This document shows, one piece after another, positions 25,098 through 37,337 of a DNA stretch of 64,000 nucleotides; positions within the stretch are counted from its first letter, which is position 1; every line of letters begins with the position of its first letter. Below the pieces are notes generated by a model. The model saw only the letters and a list, made by a program, of their open reading frames with translations, was not told where the DNA came from and searched no databases. The position numbers and the translations under genes were made by a program. Source of the stretch: Clostridia bacterium (GTDB lineage Bacteria; Bacillota; Clostridia; Christensenellales; Aristaeellaceae); the NCBI GenBank assembly GCA_017527065.1, contig JAFXQO010000074.1, forward strand, positions 1-64,000, given 5' to 3'.

Positions 25098-25117
25098 GGG
25101 ACCGCGGGGGAAATGCG

Positions 25118-25630
25118 ATGCGGACAAAAAAAGTCGTGGTCGTTCCTTACGACGAAAAGTGGAAGGACGACTTCATAAAGATCAGATCGGAGCTGCAGGC
25201 CGCGCTGGGCGATCTGGCGCTGCGCATCGAGCACGTGGGCAGCACGTCCGTGGAGGGGCTTTCGGCCAAGCCCATCATAGACATCGACGTGGTGATCGAC
25301 GAAGCCGATTTCGACGCGGCGGCGGCCGCCCTGGCCCGGATCGGCTACGAACATCAGGGCGATCTCGGCATTGCCGGCCGGGAGGCGTTCCGGTATGAGG
25401 GGAAAGAGCATCTGCGCGAGCATCATCTGTACGTCTGCCCGGAGGATTCGCCGGAGCTGAAAAGGCATCTGGCCTTCCGGGATTACCTGCGCGCCCACGG
25501 GGACGCCGTCAAAGAATACAGCCGGATAAAGGAAGAAGGCGCCCGGCTGTATCCTTATGACATCGACCGCTACATCAAACACAAGTCGCCCTGGATCGAA
25601 AGGATCTATCGCGAAATCGGCCTTTTGTGA
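25118..25630 (+). CDS. GrpB-family (UPF0157) nucleotidyltransferase-fold protein
   Basis: 170 residues with the family signature HVGSTSVEGLSAKPIIDIDVV (about residues 43-63), containing the GST and DxD of the polymerase-beta-type nucleotidyltransferase fold, and a conserved HHLYVC and FRDYLR segment. Substrate unknown. It sits between the HMA chaperone and the zinc ATPase on the same strand; whether it belongs to metal handling or is an insertion is unclear. Ribosome site GGGGG before ATG. Confidence 0.85.
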   Translation: MRTKKVVVVPYDEKWKDDFIKIRSELQAALGDLALRIEHVGSTSVEGLSAKPIIDIDVVIDEADFDAAAAALARIGYEHQGDLGIAGREAFRYEGKEHLREHHLYVCPEDSPELKRHLAFRDYLRAHGDAVKEYSRIKEEGARLYPYDIDRYIKHKSPWIERIYREIGLL

Positions 25631-25691
25631 TCGCGGGTTTCCCGGCCAGATCGCATTCTCCGGCGGATTACAACGGAAAGAGGTTCGTTTC

Positions 25692-27545
<1,854 letters not shown>

Positions 27546-27571
27546 AGGCCGGCCGTGAACGGGAACAGACG

Positions 27572-27605
27572 GGGCCCGCGGCAAAGCGCCGCGGGCCCTT
27601 GCCTT
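27572..27605 (+). terminator. GC-rich hairpin after the zinc ATPase
   Basis: Perfect 11-bp stem (27572-27582 with 27588-27598), followed by only TTGCCTTTG; a weak or assisted terminator. Confidence 0.55.
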
Positions 27606-27721
27606 TGTCCGGCGCCGCATTGCGATTTGAACGAGATGGTAACATGCCCTTGATAGACAGCGCGGCGGCGGCGAAACTAAAATAACACGGTTCTGATTTT
27701 TATGCGAAGGAGTCTTCGGTT

Positions 27722-29548
<1,827 letters not shown>

Positions 29549-29564
29549 TTTTTGTTTTGTGAAA

Positions 29565-29641
29565 CGGGGGGCGTCAAAGCGCCGGTTTGGCGCTTTGGCC
29601 CCCTCACACCGTTGACAAAGGCGATTTGTCAGCGGTTTTTT
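29565..29641 (+). terminator. Tandem hairpins terminating typA (bidirectional with YolD operon)
   Basis: First hairpin at 29565-29603 (CAAAGCGCC/GGCGCTTTG core extended by G/C runs), second at 29608-29636 (ACCGTTGACAAA with TTTGTCAGCGGT) followed by TTTTT. The second hairpin is also usable by the convergent minus-strand operon. Confidence 0.75.
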
Positions 29642-29671
29642 GATGCTTTTCTGATCAGCGCTTCCGCTTTC

Positions 29672-30223
29672 CTATGCCCCTTCGATCGTCCAGTCCACGT
29701 CAAAAACCTTGTCCGCTTCAATGGCTGTGATGCTGTCCAGCGGTATCGTTTCCCTGCCGACGGTGATGGTTTTTGTTTCCTCAAGATCAACCTTCCGGCA
29801 GACGCCGACCGCCGTGGCATAGAAGCCCTTTATGCCATAGGCAAAGCTGTCCTCATCCTCGCAGGGAACGTAATGCGTTACCGCGACCACAATCCTGCTT
29901 TCCCGGGCCGTTCTTCCGGTCAGGGTGAGCCTGTGGAGAATGCCTATACAGCGGGACAGTTCTTCGCTGTCTTCTTCCGAAAGCTCTATTCTTTCGGTGT
30001 ATGCCGTGTCTTTGCTTCGCACCGCGTCGCTGTACCCATCGAGCGCGTCGAAAGGCGCGAAGATCTTGGCCCTTTTCCCCCGCTCCATCTTCGGATGACG
30101 GAGCGAAAAATCATCGTTGTCATGTTCCGGCGGGCCCTGGAAAATGATCGTCAGGTACGGAAAGTCCAGGGGAATCTCCAGACCGTTCCAGGGCAGGATC
30201 CCAGGCAGAGCGAATGAAATCAT
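29672..30223 (-). CDS. YolD-like family protein
   Basis: 183 residues. The central part HPKMERGKRAKIFAPFDALDGYSDAV (about residues 43-68) is the YolD-like signature (RAxxFxPFxALxGY), followed by a helix rich in Glu and a C-terminal beta-domain. YolD proteins are found beside Y-family polymerases (uvrX-yolD in Bacillus) and are thought to act with them in damage tolerance, like UmuD with UmuC. It lies 24 bases downstream of the polymerase on the same strand, inside the SOS-controlled transcript. The first ~40 residues (hydrophobic, Pro-rich) are not part of the usual domain. Confidence 0.75.
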   Translation of the reverse strand: MISFALPGILPWNGLEIPLDFPYLTIIFQGPPEHDNDDFSLRHPKMERGKRAKIFAPFDALDGYSDAVRSKDTAYTERIELSEEDSEELSRCIGILHRLTLTGRTARESRIVVAVTHYVPCEDEDSFAYGIKGFYATAVGVCRKVDLEETKTITVGRETIPLDSITAIEADKVFDVDWTIEGA

Positions 30224-30247
30224 GATGCCCCTCCTTTCTCAGATTTG

Positions 30248-31741
30248 TCATCTGGCCTTTTTTGAACCGGCGAGGATAGACGGCCTTGCATATTTCGCCT
30301 GGCCGGCGTTCAGGACGGGCGCGCCCGCTTTGTGTCCGCCGATTTGCTGATTCCGCTCTATTGTCGTCGCGCCTTCCAGGAGATTCATGCCTTTCACAAC
30401 GGCGTTGAGGCCGTATTTGCGCCGCACGCTCAGCATGGCGCGCTGCATGTTCCGCTCCTTTTCCAGCGCTTCGAAATCCGTAAACAGGTCAAGCTGCCGG
30501 TATCCGTCGTCCGGGCGCGTGTCGTTCGCCGCGATGCCCAGCCGCCGGATGAGCAGGAAGCGATTGACTTTTTCCTCAAAGGACTTCGTCAGCGCGTCGA
30601 GGATCAGGCTCTTGCTGTTCGTGCGGATGCGCAGTTTCACCGTCGCGTGCGCGCTTTTGGGGAGGGCGCGGCCGTAAAAGTCTACGGTCAAAGGGCCGGT
30701 GTAGGCGGGGTTTTCCTCCAGACTTTGCGGGTCATAGCTGACCCACCAGGTGAGCGATTGCGTGGTCAGTTCCTTGGAAAACAGGTCGGCGCAAAGCAGA
30801 TCGCCCATCTCGCGGAATACCAGCAGCCCTTCGCCGTACTGATACGGACGGGGCAGCACCTGGCCGGTGGAGAGGGAATGGCTTTCCGTCCTGTAGTTCT
30901 TGATGTCGCTCATTTCCGTCGGCTCGATGCCCCAGGCGTGGTCTATCAGCAGTTCGGCGTTGACGCCGAACAGATCATACAGCATGCCTTCGTTGCTGAC
31001 GGACATCGCCGCAATGTCGCCCATGGTATACAGGCCGCGGGACTGCAGCCGCCGCGCCGTGCCGGGCCCTATCTGCCAGAAGTCGGTCAGCGGCATGTGC
31101 GTCCACAATTTGAGCCTGTAGCTCATCTCGTCCAATTCCGCGATGCGCACGCCGTCCTTATCCGGCTTCGCCTTCTTCGCCACAATGTCCATGCCGATTT
31201 TCGCCAAATACAGGTTGGCGCCGATCCCCACGGTGGCGGTGATGCCGGTCTCCTTCAGCACGGCCCGAATCATCAGCATGGCGAAGTAGTGCGCGGGGGA
31301 AACGCCGGCCTTCTTCGCGGCCCCGCGGTACAGGTGCAGGTAAGGCGAAATGTCGATGAACAATTCGTCAATGGAGTATACATGCGTGTCAACATCCGCC
31401 ACATATTTTCTGAACACTTCATAAATGCGTGATGACACGCGGATATACTCGGCCATGCGCGGCGGGGCGATGATATAATCTACTTTTGCGTGGTGCATGA
31501 CCTCATAAAGCCGGATGGCCTGTTTTGCCTCGAACAGGCGGGGGCGGGACGGCACGCCCATGGCTTTCAACGCCGGACTGACCGCCAGGCAAATGGTTTT
31601 GTCGGAACGCGATTCGTCCGCGACGAGCAGGCGCGCTTTAAGGGGGTCAAGCCCGCGCGCGACGCACTCGACCGAGGCGTAGAAGCTTTTCATATCACAG
31701 CAAATGAAGGCTTTGCCATGATCTCCAACCCTGCTTGACAT
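30248..31741 (-). CDS. Y-family translesion DNA polymerase (UvrX/UmuC-like)
   Basis: 497 residues. Palm-domain metal ligands appear in FICCDMKSFYASVE (Asp16) and HVYSIDELFIDI (Asp-Glu); helix-hairpin-helix segment DFWQIGPGTARRLQSRGLYT; little-finger region after about residue 330. The size and lack of a clear beta-clamp C-terminal motif of DinB place it nearer the UvrX/UmuC-type found with YolD. Start ATG at 31741 (MSSRVGDHG) follows GGGGAGG; long upstream in-frame extensions run through the promoter and LexA boxes and are rejected. Expected to be induced by DNA damage and to copy past lesions with low fidelity. Confidence 0.93.
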   Translation of the reverse strand: MSSRVGDHGKAFICCDMKSFYASVECVARGLDPLKARLLVADESRSDKTICLAVSPALKAMGVPSRPRLFEAKQAIRLYEVMHHAKVDYIIAPPRMAEYIRVSSRIYEVFRKYVADVDTHVYSIDELFIDISPYLHLYRGAAKKAGVSPAHYFAMLMIRAVLKETGITATVGIGANLYLAKIGMDIVAKKAKPDKDGVRIAELDEMSYRLKLWTHMPLTDFWQIGPGTARRLQSRGLYTMGDIAAMSVSNEGMLYDLFGVNAELLIDHAWGIEPTEMSDIKNYRTESHSLSTGQVLPRPYQYGEGLLVFREMGDLLCADLFSKELTTQSLTWWVSYDPQSLEENPAYTGPLTVDFYGRALPKSAHATVKLRIRTNSKSLILDALTKSFEEKVNRFLLIRRLGIAANDTRPDDGYRQLDLFTDFEALEKERNMQRAMLSVRRKYGLNAVVKGMNLLEGATTIERNQQIGGHKAGAPVLNAGQAKYARPSILAGSKKAR

Positions 31742-31848
31742 GGCCGTGGAACCTCCCCGAGCGTCATTCACGGAACCAGGGCGTATGGCCGTTCTTTTCT
31801 CCCAGCCTGCCGTTCCGGGCCGCCGCGCCCTGCGACAAACAAAATAAA

Positions 31849-31860
31849 GAACGTATGTTC
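31849..31860 (-). promoter_or_regulatory. LexA (SOS) box 1
   Basis: GAACGTATGTTC, a perfect GAAC-N4-GTTC dyad just downstream of the -10, at the expected transcript start of the polymerase/YolD operon. Confidence 0.85.
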
Positions 31861-31862
31861 TT

Positions 31863-31891
31863 ATTATAGATCGAACACACGTTCTTTTCAA
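31863..31891 (-). promoter_or_regulatory. Promoter of the SOS polymerase operon
   Basis: Minus strand TTGAAA (31891-31886), 17-bp spacer, TATAAT (31868-31863). One LexA box lies in the spacer and another just after the -10. Confidence 0.85.
31873..31884 (-). promoter_or_regulatory. LexA (SOS) box 2
   Basis: GAACGTGTGTTC on the minus strand, flanked as C-GAAC..GTTC-G/T, inside the promoter spacer. With box 1 the centres are 24 bp apart. Confidence 0.85.
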
Positions 31892-32000
31892 GATAAGGGC
31901 ACGGACCCGGACCAAATTTAATAATATGTTCGTTTTGGCGCAATGAGGGGATGGCGCGTCAAAATGATTGGAAAACTGATGGAGCGGATGCTGTGAAATG

Positions 32001-32009
32001 TGGTATAAT
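32001..32009 (+). promoter_or_regulatory. Extended -10 promoter for the phosphatase-superfamily gene
   Basis: TGG-TATAAT (TATAAT at 32004-32009) without a good -35. The transcript would have a GC-rich leader of about 190 bases before the ATG at 32209; a 70-codon reading frame within (31951-32163) looks non-coding and starts upstream of the promoter. Confidence 0.4.
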
Positions 32010-32208
32010 ACCTTCAAGAGAAATGCCGCCGGCCGGAAGAAACGGGCTGGAAAACGGAAGGTACATACTGACGGCATCCAAAAGCGTTCCGGCGTTCAGG
32101 GCCGGAAATCCCGGCGAAGAGAACAAGCGGATAACGCTTTACGCCTATATGGCGCAAGAGTAACGTGGCAGATTGTCATAAACACAAAACAACAGGAGGC
32201 GTCATCAC

Positions 32209-33744
32209 ATGAAGCAATGGGCGAAAAGGGTCGTACTGTTTGGCATCGACGGGGCGGGCACGTTCTTTGAGCAGACACCCACCCCGAACATTGACCGCAT
32301 CTTCCGCGACGGAGCGGTCTGCCGCCGCGCGCTGACGGAAATGCCCACCATCAGCGCGGAATGCTGGGGCAGCATACTGCACGGGGTGGACTGCCGCCGC
32401 CACGGGCTGACCAACTGGGTCACGGGCAAGCGTCCCTTCCCGGCGGATTCGCCCTATCCGTCCGTGTTCCGGGTGATCCGGGAAAACCGGCCGGACGCGG
32501 AGCTGGCCTCCTTCTGCGAATGGGGCAACGTCAACTTCGGCATCATCGAGAACAATCTCGGGGTGTACGAGGTCAACGCCCAAGGCGACGAGCTGATCCA
32601 GGCCGCCCTGGATTATATCGGCGCGCACGATTTTACTCTCATCTACTTCCATTTCGACATTCCGGACCACGAGGGCCACGCCCACGGCTACGGCTCGCCC
32701 GAGCATCTGGCCGCGGTCACGCTGGCCGACAGCTGGGTCGGCCGGGTCACGGAGGCCATTGAGAAGCGCGGCTTGCTGGAGGACACCATGCTGCTGGTGG
32801 AGCCCGACCACGGCGGCACCCCGCCGGACGAGCGGGGCCGGGGCAGCCACGGCGGAGACAGCGACGCGGAAAAGTACGTGAGCTTCTTCGCCGCGGGCGG
32901 AGGCGCGCAACATACGGAGCTTCACGACATGCTGACGCGGGACACCGCGCCGGCCATACTGCACGCCCTCGGCCTCCCCATCCCCGATACCTGGAACAGC
33001 CGGGTGCCGGGCGGCCTGTTCGCCGACGTGCCCGAGAACCTGCCCCGCCCGGAAGGGCTGCCCGTCAGGGTGGAGGAGCCGAGGCTGAAGAAGGCGTTTG
33101 GCGTCTTTGAGGAAGAGCTCGCCGCGTTGAAGCCCGCGCTGCATCTGCCCTTCGCCTCGTTTGACGCGCTGCCGGAGGGCACGGAGCGCACGGGCAAGCT
33201 GTACCTGGTGGACGGCCTGCGCGGAAAGGCCATGCGCTTCGACGACGGCGCGCTCCGCGTGCCCTGCCCGCTGAAAGGCGGCAGCGTCTCGTTCACCGCC
33301 TGGCTGCGCCTTGACGCGATGGAAAACCGGATGCCCGTGCTGAGCGTCCGCTGCGCGGAAGACGGGTCGGGCTGGCTCTGCATCGCGGCCACCGGCGAGG
33401 ATCACCTGGTGCTGTCCGTCCGGCTGCCCGACGTGGACAAGATCCGGCACATGGAGGTCGGCCTCCCGGCGAAAAGGACGGGAACCTGGATCTTTGCGGC
33501 GGGCTCGTTTGAGGCGGAGGCGGGCGTCGCGGGCTTCTCCCTCAACTTTGAGCCCTTCATGCGCCAGCTTCTGCCCGGGAAGCGGGTCATGGGCGACGGA
33601 AAACACGCCCGGCTCCTCCTGGGCACCGACGACCTCAGCGGCCCCGGCCAGCGCTTTCCGGGCGTGCTGGAGGACGTGTGCGTGTACGACAAAGCGCTGA
33701 CGGATGAGGACATGGCCAGGCTGAAGGCGTACTATGTGGGATAA
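32209..33744 (+). CDS. Alkaline-phosphatase-superfamily phosphodiesterase with C-terminal LamG-like domain
   Basis: 511 residues. Residues about 5-265 have the superfamily's metal and nucleophile motifs: VVLFGIDGAGTFF (metal Asp), PTISAECWGSILHG (Thr or Ser nucleophile), FDIPDHEGHAHGYGS (Asp/His ligands), VEPDHGGTPP and SHGGDSD. This is closest to nucleotide pyrophosphatase/phosphodiesterase and sulfatase-like enzymes. Residues about 325-511 resemble a concanavalin/laminin-G fold (LYLVDGLRGKAMRFDDGALR, VSFTAWLRLD, FPGVLEDVCVYDKALTDEDM). No signal peptide is seen, which is unusual for a LamG-bearing enzyme. AGGAGG precedes the ATG. Monocistronic; substrate unknown. Confidence 0.8.
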   Translation: MKQWAKRVVLFGIDGAGTFFEQTPTPNIDRIFRDGAVCRRALTEMPTISAECWGSILHGVDCRRHGLTNWVTGKRPFPADSPYPSVFRVIRENRPDAELASFCEWGNVNFGIIENNLGVYEVNAQGDELIQAALDYIGAHDFTLIYFHFDIPDHEGHAHGYGSPEHLAAVTLADSWVGRVTEAIEKRGLLEDTMLLVEPDHGGTPPDERGRGSHGGDSDAEKYVSFFAAGGGAQHTELHDMLTRDTAPAILHALGLPIPDTWNSRVPGGLFADVPENLPRPEGLPVRVEEPRLKKAFGVFEEELAALKPALHLPFASFDALPEGTERTGKLYLVDGLRGKAMRFDDGALRVPCPLKGGSVSFTAWLRLDAMENRMPVLSVRCAEDGSGWLCIAATGEDHLVLSVRLPDVDKIRHMEVGLPAKRTGTWIFAAGSFEAEAGVAGFSLNFEPFMRQLLPGKRVMGDGKHARLLLGTDDLSGPGQRFPGVLEDVCVYDKALTDEDMARLKAYYVG

Positions 33745-33793
33745 TATCACAAGCATATATCCGCGCCAGGGGGTGGCCCGGAGGCCTCATCTG

Positions 33794-33802
33794 TGGTATA
33801 AT
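33794..33802 (+). promoter_or_regulatory. Extended -10 promoter of the nitroreductase gene
   Basis: TGG-TATAAT (TATAAT at 33797-33802); no convincing -35. Same form as the promoter at 32001-32009. Confidence 0.4.
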
Positions 33803-33848
33803 AGAAGCGGCGGATAGGACGCCGAATAAAAAACAGGAGGAAATCAAC

Positions 33849-34391
33849 ATGGACGTTTTGCAGGCAATTTCAAATCGCAGGTCCCATCGAGCTTATAAGG
33901 CCGAGCAGCTTCCCGAAGAAGCGCTGAACGCCATCCTGACGGCCGCCCTTCAATCCCCCAGCGCCCGGAACAGGCAGCCGTGGCATTTCTCCGTCGTTCA
34001 GGATGCCGCCCTGCTCCAGGAAATCAGCGACGAAGCGGCGAAGGTGATGGGAAAGGGCGGAAGCCCCCGCTTTGCCGATCCCGATTTCCAGATCTTCTAT
34101 CACGCGCCGACGGCCATTTTCCTCTTTGGCGAGAAGGAGAACAGCTGGACGCCGATAGACTGCGGCATCGCCGTCGAGAACATCGCCCTCGCCGCGGAAG
34201 GACTCGGCATGGGAAGCGTGATCCTCGGCCTGCCCAAGCCCGCGTTCATGGGCGAAAAGGCCGACGCGCTGCGGGCGAAGCTCCAGTGCCCGGAGGGATA
34301 CGATTTCGTGATAGCCATCGCGCTGGGGTACAGCAGCGATACTAAAGACCCGCACGAGCTGAGGGCGGAGAAAATAAGCCGGATCGGGTGA
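33849..34391 (+). CDS. Nitroreductase-family FMN oxidoreductase
   Basis: 180 residues of the NfsA/FRP fold: N-terminal VLQAISNRRSHRAYKAEQLP with the FMN-phosphate Arg and Ser, SPSARNRQPWHFSVV, and GIAVENIALAAEGLGMGSVILG. Uses NAD(P)H to reduce quinones, nitro compounds or flavins; the physiological substrate is unknown. ACAGGAGGA precedes the ATG. Likely first of a short series of accessory genes on the plus strand. Confidence 0.9.
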   Translation: MDVLQAISNRRSHRAYKAEQLPEEALNAILTAALQSPSARNRQPWHFSVVQDAALLQEISDEAAKVMGKGGSPRFADPDFQIFYHAPTAIFLFGEKENSWTPIDCGIAVENIALAAEGLGMGSVILGLPKPAFMGEKADALRAKLQCPEGYDFVIAIALGYSSDTKDPHELRAEKISRIG

Positions 34392-34461
34392 GCCGGGGGT
34401 TGATTGCCCGCCCGGTGTCGTTCAGGCGAAGGGATAAGAATATTTCAGGATGAGGCGTGAT

Positions 34462-34974
34462 ATGTCGGACAATATGCTGATTTTGCTGAACGGCCCGTCT
34501 TCCGCGGGGAAATCGACGATCGCCAATGAACTGCGGCGGCGGCTGCGCCCGCACGGCGCGGACCCGGCTGTCATATCCATCGACGATTACATGAAAATAT
34601 CGACGGATGAAGAGATCTGGGAAGACGATGTGTTTGAGGTCATGCCGGATATGTGCCGCGACATCAGCGCGGCGCTGCGGCGGGGGGAATGGGTGATCGT
34701 CGATCATGTGATCACCAGCGCCCGCATCTACGACGCCCTCCTCGAAGCCGCCGCGGGATTCAAAATGATGACGGTTCTGGTCACCTGCCGCCTCGAAACG
34801 CTTCTGAAAAGGGAAAAGGAGCGCGGGAACCGGTTCGCGGGCACCGCGGAAGCGTCGTTTCAATATCTCTATCCCAGGGAAGGATATGACCTGCGGATCG
34901 ACAGCGAGGAATCAGGCCCCGCGGCGTCCGCGAAGAAAATCGTTGAGGCGCTCCAAAGAGGGCGCGCGTCATAA
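34462..34974 (+). CDS. Chloramphenicol-phosphotransferase-like P-loop kinase
   Basis: 170 residues. P-loop NGPSSAGKSTIA at about 8-18, an ISIDDYM motif, a VIVDHVIT strand and, near the end, the family-like run RGNRFAGTAEASFQYLYPREGYDLRID. This is the CPT-like/zeta-like kinase family; members phosphorylate small molecules, and a resistance function cannot be claimed. Start ATG at 34462 has GAGG six bases upstream; the earlier ATG at 34450 overlaps that site. Confidence 0.75.
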   Translation: MSDNMLILLNGPSSAGKSTIANELRRRLRPHGADPAVISIDDYMKISTDEEIWEDDVFEVMPDMCRDISAALRRGEWVIVDHVITSARIYDALLEAAAGFKMMTVLVTCRLETLLKREKERGNRFAGTAEASFQYLYPREGYDLRIDSEESGPAASAKKIVEALQRGRAS

Positions 34975-35034
34975 CGCTTTCCGGAACGCGGGAAGCCCAT
35001 CGCTTCGTCACGACAAGATGGAAGGGGAAACACA

Positions 35035-36240
35035 ATGGACAGTCTCCGGTCTGCGGAAAGGCTCCCGGCCCGGCGCTGGCTGATGCTGCTGCTCCTGGCG
35101 CTGCCGAATTTCGGCACGAATTACGCGCAGTTTCAGCTTTCCGCCTTCGCGGCGGATTTCATGGCCGACTTCGGCGTCACCACGGCGCAGTTTTCCGCCG
35201 TGGCCCTGTCCTTTACCATCGTCACCGGCATTGTCGGCGTCGCGGGCGGCACCCTGGCCGACAAATTCGGCGTCAGGCGCGTGGCCGTCGCCTGCGGCTT
35301 CATCACCGGGGCGGTTTCCCTGCTCCGGCTGCTGGTCCACAGCTACGCGGCCTTCTTTGCCATCAGCCTGTTCATGGGCGCCTTCCTGGGCTGCGTGAAC
35401 GCCACCTCGGGCAAGATCATCCGCGCCTGGTTTCCCGAAAGGCAGACCGGCCTGGCCTTCGCCGTCTATGCGGGCATCGGCGCGATCGGCATTTCCCTGG
35501 CCCAGCTCATGGCGCCCGTCTATTCGGGCTACCGCCAGGCGCTGTTTGTCTCCGGCCTGATCCTTTTGGGCGGCGCGTTTCTCTGGCTGCTGCTGGGCCG
35601 CGACGCGCCCCGCGGCGCGGTTCTGCCGCCGAGCCAGTCCTTTTTCAGGCATCTTTCGCGGGTCGTGCGCCTCAGAAACCTCTGGATCGTCGCCGGGGCC
35701 CTGGCCTGCTTCAACGCCCTGATCTTTTCGCTCTCGGCGCTGCTGCCCACGGTGTTCTCCACGGACCTCGGCCTGGAGGTCACGGCTGCCAACCGCATCG
35801 CCGGCATGCTGAACATCGCCGCCATACTGGGCATGATCGTCCTTCCCCTGGCGCAGGCGCGCCTGGGCCGGTACAGGCCGCTGCTCATCGCCCTGATGCT
35901 GACGACCGCCGCCCTGGCCGCGTCCATGCGGATCGCGCAGCGGGGCCTTCTCCTGCCGCTGGTGTGTCTGACCGGCTTCTTCATGAGCGTCGGCGCGCCG
36001 TTCCTCATGGCGATGCTCGCCGGGCTGCCGGAGCTGGACGCAGGATGCCTTGGCAGCGCCACCGGCCTGGTCACCCTGGTTCAATACCTGCTGGGCGGCT
36101 TCGTTTTGCCCAGCTGGGTCATCGCCCCGCTGGTGGAACGCGCCGGCGGCGCACTGTTCTTCTGCGCGGCGGCTCTGGCGCTGCTGATCGGCTTCGGCGC
36201 GTCGCTGCTGCCGGAGACCGGGCGGGGCGGCCGGACGTGA
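35035..36240 (+). CDS. Major facilitator superfamily transporter
   Basis: 401 residues, twelve predicted helices, with the MFS loop 2-3 motif GGTLADKFGVRRVA (about residues 79-92) and a second-half counterpart at the LGRYRPLL loop. Resembles the CynX/NNP-like or sugar/organic-anion group, without substrate-specific residues I can recognise. Ribosome site GGAAGGGG before ATG. It is followed by a GNAT gene on the same strand. Confidence 0.88.
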   Translation: MDSLRSAERLPARRWLMLLLLALPNFGTNYAQFQLSAFAADFMADFGVTTAQFSAVALSFTIVTGIVGVAGGTLADKFGVRRVAVACGFITGAVSLLRLLVHSYAAFFAISLFMGAFLGCVNATSGKIIRAWFPERQTGLAFAVYAGIGAIGISLAQLMAPVYSGYRQALFVSGLILLGGAFLWLLLGRDAPRGAVLPPSQSFFRHLSRVVRLRNLWIVAGALACFNALIFSLSALLPTVFSTDLGLEVTAANRIAGMLNIAAILGMIVLPLAQARLGRYRPLLIALMLTTAALAASMRIAQRGLLLPLVCLTGFFMSVGAPFLMAMLAGLPELDAGCLGSATGLVTLVQYLLGGFVLPSWVIAPLVERAGGALFFCAAALALLIGFGASLLPETGRGGRT

Positions 36241-36297
36241 ACGGGCGGGCCCGAGCGCGCCGTCCTATTGTATTGTCTTATGAAAGGATTGAGAACC

Positions 36298-36951
36298 ATG
36301 GGCGATTTGACGATCCGTCTTGAGACGGAGAAAGACTACAGGGCCGTGGAAGAGCTGACCCGCGACGCGTTCTGGAACGTTTACAAGCCGGGCGCGGACG
36401 AGCATTACTACGTCCATCAGATGCGGAATCATCCCGACTTCATTCCCGAGCTCGCCTTTGTGCTGGAGCTGGACGGAAAGATCGTCGGCAACATCATGTA
36501 CACAAAGGCGTGGCTTGAGGATGAGCGGGGCATGCGGAAGGAGATCCTCTCCTTTGGCCCCCTCTGCGTGGCGCCTCAGCATCAGAGGCGGAAATTCGGC
36601 AAGATCCTGATCGAACGCTCCTTTGAAGCCGCGCGGGGAATGGGATACGATGTCAACATCAATTTCGGCAATCCGGGCAATTACGTCAGCCGCGGCTTTG
36701 TGAGCTGCAAGAAAAAGAACGTCTGCTTCGCCGTGGAGGGCAACTTCCCGACGGCGCTGCTCGTCTGCGAGCTGGTTCCCAACGCGCTGGACGGCAGGAG
36801 ATGGATGTACATCCCGAGTGCCGCCGCCGATTGCTGCGAGGACAGAGCCGCGGTCGAGGCCTTCGACGCGACCTTCCCGCCCAGGGAAAAGGCGTGGAGG
36901 CCGAGCCAGGAGGAATTCTACATCTACAGTCATTCTTCTGTGGTCAGATAA
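36298..36951 (+). CDS. GNAT-family N-acetyltransferase
   Basis: 217 residues with the acetyl-CoA-binding segment LCVAPQHQRRKFGKILIERS (about residues 86-105; Q/RxxGxG/A-like with K in place of the final G) and strand pairs typical of GNAT. The C-terminal ~70 residues are an extension. Start ATG at 36298 follows AAAGGA; an ATG ten codons earlier has no ribosome site. Acceptor unknown. Confidence 0.85.
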   Translation: MGDLTIRLETEKDYRAVEELTRDAFWNVYKPGADEHYYVHQMRNHPDFIPELAFVLELDGKIVGNIMYTKAWLEDERGMRKEILSFGPLCVAPQHQRRKFGKILIERSFEAARGMGYDVNINFGNPGNYVSRGFVSCKKKNVCFAVEGNFPTALLVCELVPNALDGRRWMYIPSAAADCCEDRAAVEAFDATFPPREKAWRPSQEEFYIYSHSSVVR

Positions 36952-36975
36952 GCCAGGAACAGCGGAAAATTCACG

Positions 36976-36997
36976 CGGGCGGACGAACGTCCGCCCG
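36976..36997 (+). terminator. Hairpin after the GNAT gene
   Basis: CGGGCGGAC-GAAC-GTCCGCCCG perfect stem followed by GCCCTTTGAGG; weak T run, possibly a partial terminator. Confidence 0.45.
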
Positions 36998-37035
36998 GCC
37001 CTTTGAGGATCATCGATCCGTTACGGAGGATGGAT

Positions 37036-37335
37036 ATGGAATACGGCTTTTCGATCCTGATGTTTTTTTTCTCGGCGGCCCTTCTGATTTACGCGGGGAT
37101 ACTGGCCGTCACGAAGGACTACACCCTTCTGCCCCGGCGCGCCCGGGTTTCCGTCAAGCCGAAGAACAGCAAGGTCTATGCCTTCCAGATCGCGAAGGCC
37201 GTCGCGCTGGCGGCGCTCGCCCCGGCGCTGGGCGGTCTCGCGGGGCTGTGGAACGGCGCGGCGGGCGCGGCCGTTCTGATCGCCGGACTCGTCGCCTGCC
37301 TCTGGCTCTCGACGAAGATCGTGAAGAACGTCTGA
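37036..37335 (+). CDS. Small two-helix membrane protein, unknown family
   Basis: 99 residues: helix at about 5-24 (FSILMFFFSAALLIYAGILA), a basic loop (RRARVSVKPKNSKVY), and a second hydrophobic region at about 55-93 that may form one or two helices. No known family recognised. Start chosen at 37036, six bases after GGAGG. It converges on the HTH-desulfoferrodoxin gene with only two bases between stops and no terminator. Confidence 0.6.
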   Translation: MEYGFSILMFFFSAALLIYAGILAVTKDYTLLPRRARVSVKPKNSKVYAFQIAKAVALAALAPALGGLAGLWNGAAGAAVLIAGLVACLWLSTKIVKNV

Positions 37336-37337
37336 AA

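Noticed and set aside
31951-32163. 70-codon frame between the SOS operon and the phosphodiesterase
   Set aside because: Starts upstream of the only plausible promoter, lacks a ribosome site, no similarity recognised; more likely leader RNA.
34462-34974. Antibiotic resistance gene (chloramphenicol phosphotransferase)
   Set aside because: The fold matches, but the family is broad and identity to resistance enzymes cannot be judged by eye; kept as CPT-like kinase only.
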